In this document: piece after piece, positions 1 to 4,627 of the stretch
Layout: each line of letters starts with the position of its first letter
How positions within the stretch are numbered: the first letter of the stretch is position 1
Assembly (NCBI GenBank): GCA_002404345.1
Contig: DHJN01000040.1
Coordinates: forward strand, 20,165 to 27,237
DNA: 7,073 bases
Direction: 5' to 3'
DNA from: Actinobacteria bacterium UBA4719
Lineage (GTDB): Bacteria; Actinomycetota; Actinomycetes; Actinomycetales; Dermatophilaceae
The notes under the pieces: generated by a model
What the model was told of the DNA's origin: nothing
The model's database searches: none
Seen by the model: only the letters and a program-made list of their open reading frames with translations
Position numbers and translations under genes: made by a program

Positions 1-813
1 CCCGTCTTTGCCGGCATCAACCTGGAGGACATCTCGGCCCCGCGCTGTTTCGAGGTCGAGGCCCGGCTGCGCGCCGAGCTGGACATCCCGGTCTTCCACG
101 ATGACCAGCACGGCACCGCGATCGTGGTGCTTGCCGCGTTGCGCAATGCCCTGCGGGTGGTCGGCAAGGAGCTGGCCGACGTACGGATCGTCCAGAGCGG
201 CGCGGGGGCTGCCGGCACCGCGATCCTGAAGCTGTTGATGAAGGCCGGTGCTACTGACATCGTGGTCGCCGACATTTGCGGAGTGGTTCACGGCGCCCGC
301 GAGGACATCATCCGCGACGGGGCCGAGAACCTGGTCTGGCTCTCCGAGCGCACCAACAAGCGAGGGGTGACCGGCACGCTCAAGGAGGCCATCGCCGGAG
401 CCGACGTCTTCATCGGAGTCTCGGCGCCCAACCTCCTCACTGGCGAGGACATCTCCACGATGAATCACGACTCGATCGTGTTTGCCCTGGCCAACCCCGA
501 CCCCGAGGTGAACATCGCCGAAGCGTCCAAACACGCGGCCGTGGTCGCGTCCGGACGTAGTGATGCCGCCAACCAGATCAACAACGTCCTGGTCTTTCCC
601 GGCGTCTTCCGGGGACTGCTCGATGCCCAGACCAATGTGGTGACAGACGATCTCCTGGTCGCGGCAGCCGACGCCCTGGCGAACATCATCGGCGAGGACG
701 AGCTCAACCCCACCTACATCATCCCCAGCGTCTTCCACCCTGATGTGGCCAAGGTGGTGGCCGCAGCCGTCCAGGCCGCGGCGGTTTCACCCAAGGTGAC
801 TCCGGCGGTATGA
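1..813 (+). CDS. Malic enzyme (oxidative decarboxylating malate dehydrogenase), 5'-truncated
   Basis: The reading frame is open from the first base, so the gene begins upstream; 270 codons and a TGA are present. Malic enzyme converts malate to pyruvate and CO2 in the cytoplasm, using NAD(P)+ and a divalent metal. Visible signatures, numbered from the first codon, are GINLEDISAPRCF (5-17), whose E9 and D10 match the metal-binding pair, and PVFHDDQHGTAIV (30-42), with another metal-ligand Asp. The Rossmann dinucleotide loop is GAGAAG (67-72), followed by ANPDPEV (164-170) and NQINNVLVFPGVFRG near the C-terminus. Family members of the short bacterial type are roughly 400-470 residues, so about 130-200 N-terminal residues are missing. 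The C-terminus stops shortly after the NAD domain, so there is no phosphotransacetylase-like extension as in E. coli MaeB. Cofactor preference (NAD or NADP) cannot be read safely. The stop overlaps the next start as ATGA, suggesting coupled translation. Confidence 0.95.
   Translation, partial: PVFAGINLEDISAPRCFEVEARLRAELDIPVFHDDQHGTAIVVLAALRNALRVVGKELADVRIVQSGAGAAGTAILKLLMKAGATDIVVADICGVVHGAREDIIRDGAENLVWLSERTNKRGVTGTLKEAIAGADVFIGVSAPNLLTGEDISTMNHDSIVFALANPDPEVNIAEASKHAAVVASGRSDAANQINNVLVFPGVFRGLLDAQTNVVTDDLLVAAADALANIIGEDELNPTYIIPSVFHPDVAKVVAAAVQAAAVSPKVTPAV
793..799 (+). promoter_or_regulatory. Ribosome-binding site for the VanZ-like gene
   Basis: AAGGTGA lies inside the malic enzyme coding end, 10 nt before ATG 810. 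It is the clearest Shine-Dalgarno-like sequence in front of any gene in this window and decides the 810 start. Confidence 0.6.
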
Positions 814-1217
814 CGAGGCCCACCATGGGTGGGCCCCGCACCGTTACCGGCACGGTTGTCCGCACGCCAAACCCACGCGCCCCAAAACTCTTGTGGCGCG
901 TGGCTTTCGGAGTTGCCCTGGTCGTGCAGCTGATCGCGGTGTATTCCCCGGTCGGCCCCGGAGGGTCGCAGATTTCCCGGCTCGACAAGATCGTTCACGT
1001 GTTCATCTTTGCTGCGCCGGCGCTTGCGGCGCTCATGGTAGGTATCCGCGCCCGGTGGGCACTCGGCATACTCGCTGTGCATGCACCTGTCAGCGAGCTG
1101 ATCCAGCACTTTGCGCTGCCCCACCGTGCGGGTGATGTGCTCGATGTGATGGCCGACCTGGTTGGCGTCGCGGTCGGCGGGTTGGCGTTCGTGGTCTGGA
1201 GTCGTCGCCAGCACTGA
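810..1217 (+). CDS. VanZ-like small membrane protein
   Basis: The gene encodes 135 residues. ATG at 810 overlaps the malic enzyme stop (ATGA), and AAGGTGA at 793-799 is a good ribosome-binding site 10 nt upstream, which supports this start over the ATG at 825. The protein has four likely membrane segments: about 28-45, 61-79, 82-101 and 113-130. Family-type polar residues sit at expected places: D59-K60 and H63 at the start of the second segment, SELIQ (95-99) in the third, and HRAGDVLDVMADLVGVAVG (105-123), which resembles the VanZ pattern R-x-G-D-x-x-D-x-x-x-N-x-x-G. VanZ was named from a teicoplanin-resistance cluster, but most chromosomal VanZ-like proteins have no established role, so resistance should not be inferred. 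The roughly 27-residue N-terminus before the first helix is Arg/Pro-rich and probably cytoplasmic. The family call is fairly secure; the function is unknown. Nothing suggests a metabolic link with malic enzyme beyond co-transcription. Confidence 0.75.
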   Translation: MTRPTMGGPRTVTGTVVRTPNPRAPKLLWRVAFGVALVVQLIAVYSPVGPGGSQISRLDKIVHVFIFAAPALAALMVGIRARWALGILAVHAPVSELIQHFALPHRAGDVLDVMADLVGVAVGGLAFVVWSRRQH

Positions 1218-1218
1218 T

Positions 1219-1256
1219 AAAGTTTGCGCATACCCGATGGCTACGGCGCGCACTTT
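1219..1256 (+). terminator. Possible hairpin after the VanZ-like gene
   Basis: AAAGT (1219-1223) pairs with ACTTT (1252-1256) and GCGC (1226-1229) with GCGC (1248-1251), leaving a TT bulge and an 18-nt loop; a short T run overlaps the right arm. The stem is modest and the loop large, so this is only a candidate terminator for the malic enzyme/VanZ unit. Confidence 0.3.
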
Positions 1257-1417
1257 TGCGTCACAGACACAGCAGTTGAGAATCATCGGGCCCTGCCGGA
1301 TAGCGACCGTTATCTCCGGCCCGCCGGGCGCAGTCACGATCATCGCGCCTGAGGTTCGTTCTCATTGTTGCCGTTGGACCGGTGGCCCGAGGCGTCCCTA
1401 CCTCGAGTACCGAATTG

Positions 1418-1423
1418 GATATA
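1418..1423 (+). promoter_or_regulatory. Candidate -10 element for the DEAD-box helicase
   Basis: GATATA sits in the only AT-rich patch of the interval and ends 6 nt before GTG 1430, the spacing expected if transcription starts at the start codon (a leaderless mRNA). No recognisable -35 is found 16-18 nt upstream, so the call is weak. Confidence 0.3.
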
Positions 1424-1429
1424 TCTCAC

Positions 1430-3403
1430 GTGAATAGTCGTACCAGCTCCGGCGCGCCCAAGAAGGCCCGCTGGTCCACCGCCAAGAAGTCTGACGCCGC
1501 CGCCGGCGTGCCCAAGAAGGCCCACCGCGGCCAGGCCCAACCTCGTAGTTATGACGACCGCCCCCCGCGCACCTCCGACCGTCGTGACGAGAGGGCCCCT
1601 CGCACCTATGGCAACCGCGACGACCGTCCGGCACGTTCCTACGGCGCTCGGGACGACCGCGCCCCGCGCACCTTCGATCGCGACGACCGCCCGGCTCGCA
1701 CGTTTGAGAAGCCTGCCGACCGCGCACCCCGCTCGTACGGCAACCGCGACGACCGCCCGGCCCGTACCAATGGCAGCGACCGTCCGGCACGTTCCTACGG
1801 CGCTCGTGACGACCGCCCGGCTCGCACCAATGGCAGCGACCGCCCGGCACGTTCTTACGGCGCTCGGGACGACCGCGCCCCGCGCACCTTCGATCGCGAC
1901 GACCGCCCGGCTCGCACCAATGGCAGCGACAGCCCGGCCCGCACGTACGAGAAGCGCGAGCCCGGCGCCCCGCGTTCGGACTTCAAGCGTGACGAGAACT
2001 ACGGCAAGCGCACGGACCGCCCGGCCCGCACGTACGAGAAGCGCACCCCCAGGCCGGTTGTCGACACGACGCCCGTGACCATCGCCGAGGACAACGGGTT
2101 CGCGGCCCTCGGCCTGCCGGCCGCACTCGTCGAGCGCCTTGCGCGCGACGGGATCACGACCCCGTTCCCGATCCAGACGGCGACCATCCCGGACGCCCTG
2201 GCCGGGCGCGACGTGCTCGGCCGCGGCCAGACCGGCTCGGGCAAGACGTTCGCCTTCGGCCTGCCGACCCTGGCCCGACTCGCGGCCGGTGACCGGGCCC
2301 TGCCGCGTCGCCCTCGCGCCCTGATCCTGACCCCGACCCGCGAGCTTGCCATGCAGATCAGCGATGCTCTCGAGCCGCTCGTCCACGTCATGGGCCTGCG
2401 TCACAAGCTGGTGGCGGGCGGCATGCCGTACCCGCCGCAGCTGATGGCTCTCGACCGTGGCGTCGAGCTGCTGATCGCCACCCCGGGCCGGCTCAACGAC
2501 CTCATCGACCGCGGTGCCGTCCAGCTCACTGACATCGCGATCATGATCCTCGACGAGGCCGACCACATGGCTGAGATGGGCTTCCTGCCCGAGATCACCG
2601 CGATCCTCGACGGCCTCCCCGAGGGCGGGCAGCGACTGCTCTTCTCGGCCACCCTGGACCGTGGCATCGACGCGGTCGTCAAGCGCTACCTCACGGATGC
2701 CGTCACCCACTCCACTGACGATGCGACGGCCAGTGTCGCCACGATGGAGCACCACATCCTGCTCATCGACCCGATGCACAAGAAGTCGATCACCGCAGAG
2801 GTTGCCAACCGCCAAGGCCGCACCCTGGTCTTCGTGCGGACCAAGCTTGGCGCCGACCGCGTGGCCGAGCAGCTCCGCGAGCAGGGCATCTTCGCCGCCG
2901 CGCTACACGGCGGCCTCAACCAGGGCGCTCGCAACCGGGTGCTCAATGCGTTCAAGGACGGCAGCCTGCCCGTTCTGGTTGCCACGGACGTCGCAGCCCG
3001 AGGTATCCACGTGGATGACGTGAGCGTCGTCCTGCAGGCCGACCCGCCGGCTGATCACAAGGACTACCTGCACCGTTCGGGCCGCACGGCTCGCGCCGGC
3101 GACAAGGGCACCGTCGTCACGCTGGCTCTGCCGCACCAGAAGCGCGGGATGGAGCGACTCGCTCGCGATGCCGGCGTGGACGTCGTCGCGACCCGAGCGG
3201 TCCCGGGCGATGCACTGCTGACCTCGACAGGTGCGTGCACCCCCAGTGGTGTGCCGATCCCGGCCAGCCAGTCCCGTCGTCTGCTCGAGGGCGAGCAGCG
3301 GGGCAACCGTCGTAACTTCAGTGGGGGCGGTCGCGGTGGACAGGGTGGCGGCCCGCGTCGTAACAACGACGGCCCGCGCGGATATCGTGGTTCGCGCGGC
3401 TGA
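1430..3403 (+). CDS. DEAD-box ATP-dependent RNA helicase with repetitive Arg-rich N-terminus and RGG-like tail
   Basis: The protein is 657 residues from GTG 1430. An in-frame GTG at 1382 would add 16 residues, but MNSRTSSGAPKKARW looks like a natural N-terminus. Neither start has a Shine-Dalgarno. Residues about 38-209 are low-complexity, made of DDRPAR, RSYGAR and APRTF-type units, and probably disordered. The helicase core has all standard motifs: Q motif (F224, Q249), Walker A GQTGSGKT (266-273, Gly replacing the usual Ala), PTRELA (302-307), TPGR (351-354), DEAD (375-378), SAT (406-408), motif IV LVFVRT (466-471), ATDVAARG (518-525) and HRSGRTARAG (548-557). The tail (about 627-657) is Gly/Arg-rich. 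Such proteins unwind short RNA duplexes using ATP, typically in ribosome assembly, RNA decay or cold adaptation. The basic ends probably add non-specific RNA binding. RhlE, DeaD or CsdA type cannot be fixed from sequence alone. A strong terminator follows 15 bp after the stop. Confidence 0.95.
   Translation: MNSRTSSGAPKKARWSTAKKSDAAAGVPKKAHRGQAQPRSYDDRPPRTSDRRDERAPRTYGNRDDRPARSYGARDDRAPRTFDRDDRPARTFEKPADRAPRSYGNRDDRPARTNGSDRPARSYGARDDRPARTNGSDRPARSYGARDDRAPRTFDRDDRPARTNGSDSPARTYEKREPGAPRSDFKRDENYGKRTDRPARTYEKRTPRPVVDTTPVTIAEDNGFAALGLPAALVERLARDGITTPFPIQTATIPDALAGRDVLGRGQTGSGKTFAFGLPTLARLAAGDRALPRRPRALILTPTRELAMQISDALEPLVHVMGLRHKLVAGGMPYPPQLMALDRGVELLIATPGRLNDLIDRGAVQLTDIAIMILDEADHMAEMGFLPEITAILDGLPEGGQRLLFSATLDRGIDAVVKRYLTDAVTHSTDDATASVATMEHHILLIDPMHKKSITAEVANRQGRTLVFVRTKLGADRVAEQLREQGIFAAALHGGLNQGARNRVLNAFKDGSLPVLVATDVAARGIHVDDVSVVLQADPPADHKDYLHRSGRTARAGDKGTVVTLALPHQKRGMERLARDAGVDVVATRAVPGDALLTSTGACTPSGVPIPASQSRRLLEGEQRGNRRNFSGGGRGGQGGGPRRNNDGPRGYRGSRG
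1622..1918 (+). repeat. Direct and tandem repeats inside the helicase N-terminal coding region
   Basis: A 60-bp tandem pair, 1751-1810 and 1811-1870, encodes the same 20 residues (DRPARTNGSDRPARSYGARD) twice, with 5 base differences. An 81-bp direct repeat, 1622-1702 and 1838-1918, encodes 27 identical residues with 3 base differences. All these differences are synonymous. Shorter related units continue to about 2040. The repeats stay in frame, so they are part of the protein and not an inserted element. Confidence 0.9.
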
Positions 3404-3418
3404 TTGACCGAGCACATC

Positions 3419-3458
3419 CCAGAAGGCCTGACCGGCACCAGCCGGCCAGGCCTTCTGG
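3419..3458 (+). terminator. Strong hairpin terminator after the DEAD-box helicase
   Basis: CCAGAAGGCCTG (3419-3430) is perfectly complementary to CAGGCCTTCTGG (3447-3458). Inside it CCGGC (3432-3436) pairs with GCCGG (3441-3445) around an ACCA loop, with one A-C mismatch between the two stems. That gives 17 base pairs. There is no T tract, as is common in actinobacterial terminators. Confidence 0.8.
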
Positions 3459-3464
3459 CTGTCT

Positions 3465-3480
3465 GACTGTCCGGGCAGTC
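3465..3480 (+). terminator. Small second hairpin behind the main terminator
   Basis: GACTG (3465-3469) pairs with CAGTC (3476-3480), extended by a T-G wobble around a CCGG loop. It starts 6 nt after the main hairpin and may act as a back-up terminator or simply be chance. Confidence 0.35.
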
Positions 3481-3554
3481 GCGGCCAACCTGGCGAAGAG
3501 CGTCAAGGCTGAGATTGTTGTGATCCTGGTGCGATCCACCGGCCCGACCTGAGC

Positions 3555-3560
3555 GAGAAT
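3555..3560 (+). promoter_or_regulatory. Candidate -10 element for the YqgE/AlgH gene
   Basis: GAGAAT ends 6 nt before GTG 3567, consistent with a leaderless transcript. A -35 at normal spacing is not evident. Confidence 0.3.
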
Positions 3561-3566
3561 GGGGCG

Positions 3567-4127
3567 GTGAGGATCGACTACGCCACGGGCAAGCTGCTGG
3601 TCGCGACGCCGCGGACCGGAGGAAACGTCTTCCGGCGAAGTGTGGTGCTCGTCCTGCAGCATGACGAGGAAGGCGCGCAGGGGGTCGTCCTCAACCGCCC
3701 CTTGCGGGCTCCTGTCTCTTCGGTGCTGCCTCCGTGGCAGGACTACGTCACCGATCCGCCGAGCGTCTTCCAGGGTGGGCCCGTCGCGCTGGACTCGGCG
3801 CTCGGTCTGGTGACGGTGCCGGGCGATCAGCAGGAGCCGATGGGCGTGCGGCTGTTGTTCGGCGGTATCGGGCTCGTCGACCTCGACATTCCGCCACTCG
3901 TGGTGATGCCCGACGTGGCCGGGCTTCGGATCTTTGCCGGGTACGCCGGGTGGTCCGGTGGTCAGCTCGAGCAGGAGATCCGCGAGGGAGGCTGGTATGT
4001 CGTGGAGTCAGAGGCGCGTGACGCCTTCACGCCGGAGCCGGAGACGCTGTGGTACACCGTGCTGCGTCGACAACGTGGCAATCTCGCCTTCGTCGCAAGT
4101 CTCCCGGAAGACCCCACGATGAACTGA
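3567..4127 (+). CDS. yqgE: YqgE/AlgH family (UPF0301) protein
   Basis: The product is 186 residues, the usual length of the family. GTG 3567 is chosen because the protein then begins MRIDYATGKLLVATP, matching the family N-terminus, and no other start lies close in frame; there is no clear Shine-Dalgarno. Family landmarks are GKLLVATP (8-15), VVLVLQHDEEGAQGVVLNRP (26-45), VFQGGPV (67-73), LRIFAGYAGWSGGQLEQEI (120-138), the GGWYVVE segment (141-147) and a C-terminal LWYTVLRR (161-168). No signal peptide or membrane segment is visible, so it should be cytoplasmic. AlgH was named for alginate regulation in Pseudomonas, but the molecular function of the family is not established and I do not assign one. 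It follows the helicase terminator, so it probably has its own promoter, and it may be co-transcribed with the DUF3039 gene 43 bp downstream. Confidence 0.9.
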   Translation: MRIDYATGKLLVATPRTGGNVFRRSVVLVLQHDEEGAQGVVLNRPLRAPVSSVLPPWQDYVTDPPSVFQGGPVALDSALGLVTVPGDQQEPMGVRLLFGGIGLVDLDIPPLVVMPDVAGLRIFAGYAGWSGGQLEQEIREGGWYVVESEARDAFTPEPETLWYTVLRRQRGNLAFVASLPEDPTMN

Positions 4128-4157
4128 ACCACCCGGCATACCGGCTTCGTCCTTGGT

Positions 4158-4163
4158 TAGACT
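4158..4163 (+). promoter_or_regulatory. Candidate -10 element for the DUF3039 gene
   Basis: TAGACT fits the actinobacterial TANNNT -10 pattern and ends 7 nt before ATG 4171. The start has no Shine-Dalgarno, so a leaderless transcript is likely. I see no -35 at 17-18 nt. Confidence 0.5.
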
Positions 4164-4170
4164 TGGCCGC

Positions 4171-4494
4171 ATGAGCGACTCGTGGATTGCCGTCAACGCA
4201 CTCGATGACCCGAACGACCCCTTCGCACCCCAGACGCAGCCCTCTGGCCCGTCGACCTCCACGGGGGTGATCGAGCGCGAGCAGGTCGAGGAGCAGGTGC
4301 AGGAGCCCGGTGACCACGAGCGCTTCGCGCACTACGTCCGCAAGAACAAGATCATGGACAGCGCCATGTCCGGCGAGCCCGTGGTCGCGCTCTGCGGCAA
4401 GGTGTGGGTGCCGGGACGCGATCCCAAGAAGTTCCCGGTGTGCCCCACCTGCAAGGAGATCTTCGAGGGCCTGCGCGCCTCGCAGGACGGCTGA
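4171..4494 (+). CDS. DUF3039 domain protein, probable small zinc-binding protein
   Basis: The protein has 107 residues. I start at ATG 4171; an in-frame TTG at 4153 would add six residues but would run through the TAGACT promoter-like sequence. The first 30 residues are acidic and Pro/Ser-rich and probably flexible. The conserved part runs from STSTGVIEREQVEEQV (28-43) through GDHERFAHYVRK (47-58) and ALCGKVWVPGRDPKKFPVCPTCKEIFEGL (73-101, seen as consecutive blocks). C75 with C91-x2-C94, and H49 or H54 as a fourth ligand, could form one zinc site; this is an inference from spacing. The family is known to me as an uncharacterised actinobacterial domain. Its gene commonly lies near a DEAD/DEAH helicase like the one at 4628, which suggests a shared role in nucleic-acid handling, but that is unproven. 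No membrane segment is visible. Confidence 0.85.
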   Translation: MSDSWIAVNALDDPNDPFAPQTQPSGPSTSTGVIEREQVEEQVQEPGDHERFAHYVRKNKIMDSAMSGEPVVALCGKVWVPGRDPKKFPVCPTCKEIFEGLRASQDG

Positions 4495-4540
4495 CAAGTC
4501 GGAGCCTCAGTCATCGTCGCAGCCTGAGTCATCGTCTGCG

Positions 4541-4570
4541 GCGACGCGCGATAGCACATCGCGGCGTCGC
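4541..4570 (+). terminator. Hairpin between the DUF3039 gene and the second helicase gene
   Basis: GCGACGC (4541-4547) pairs with GCGTCGC (4564-4570), and GCGAT (4548-4552) with ATCGC (4558-4562), giving a 12-bp stem with one bulged G (4563) and the loop AGCAC. There is no T tract. Its position 46 bp after the DUF3039 stop fits a terminator. Confidence 0.55.
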
Positions 4571-4612
4571 GGGGTGGCTGTGGTCCGCGGCGTGTCGCCG
4601 GCCGGATGTCGT

Positions 4613-4618
4613 TACGAT
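4613..4618 (+). promoter_or_regulatory. Candidate -10 element for the second helicase gene
   Basis: TACGAT fits TANNNT and ends 9 nt before ATG 4628, which would put the transcription start within about 3 nt of the ATG. No Shine-Dalgarno precedes the ATG, and no -35 is recognisable. Confidence 0.45.
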
Positions 4619-4627
4619 CATTGACAT

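Larger units (their letters stand above)
1218..1429. other. Gene-free interval upstream of the DEAD-box helicase
   Basis: This 212-bp stretch has no convincing coding sequence on either strand; the open frames crossing it lack family resemblance and codon bias of their own. It contains the weak hairpin at 1219-1256. A second inverted repeat, GCCGGA (1295-1300) with TCCGGC (1315-1320), overlaps an alternative pairing, CGGGCC (1287-1292) with GGCCCG (1318-1323), so the two folds exclude each other. Near its 3' end is a short AT-rich patch (1412-1426) that may hold the -10 element of the helicase promoter. It is presumably the promoter and possibly a leader region. I see no recognisable riboswitch. 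Confidence 0.5.

Noticed and set aside
810..1217. Glycopeptide resistance function for the VanZ-like gene
   Set aside because: No other van genes are present, and the fold family is widespread in genomes without any resistance link.
714..1343. A 209-codon open frame on the - strand over the VanZ-like gene and its downstream spacer
   Set aside because: Low-complexity Arg/Gly/His composition with no family resemblance; the + strand protein has convincing membrane helices and VanZ motifs.
1611..2045. CRISPR-like or mobile repeat array
   Set aside because: The repeats are in frame, of unequal length, without unique spacers, and code for a continuous low-complexity protein region.
1340..2815. 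A 491-codon open frame on the - strand opposite the RNA helicase
   Set aside because: It mirrors the repetitive Arg/Asp/Pro coding region and the helicase core, has no recognisable domain, and the + strand carries every DEAD-box motif. Long antisense frames are expected in high-GC DNA.
4153..4170. TTG 4153 as start of the DUF3039 gene
   Set aside because: The extra six codons overlap the TAGACT promoter-like element, and ATG 4171 gives the expected N-terminus.
4621..4626. A perfect TTGACA -35 box right before the second helicase ATG
   Set aside because: A matching -10 would fall inside the coding region near 4644-4649, where the sequence is GC-rich with no -10 resemblance, so it is probably coincidental.
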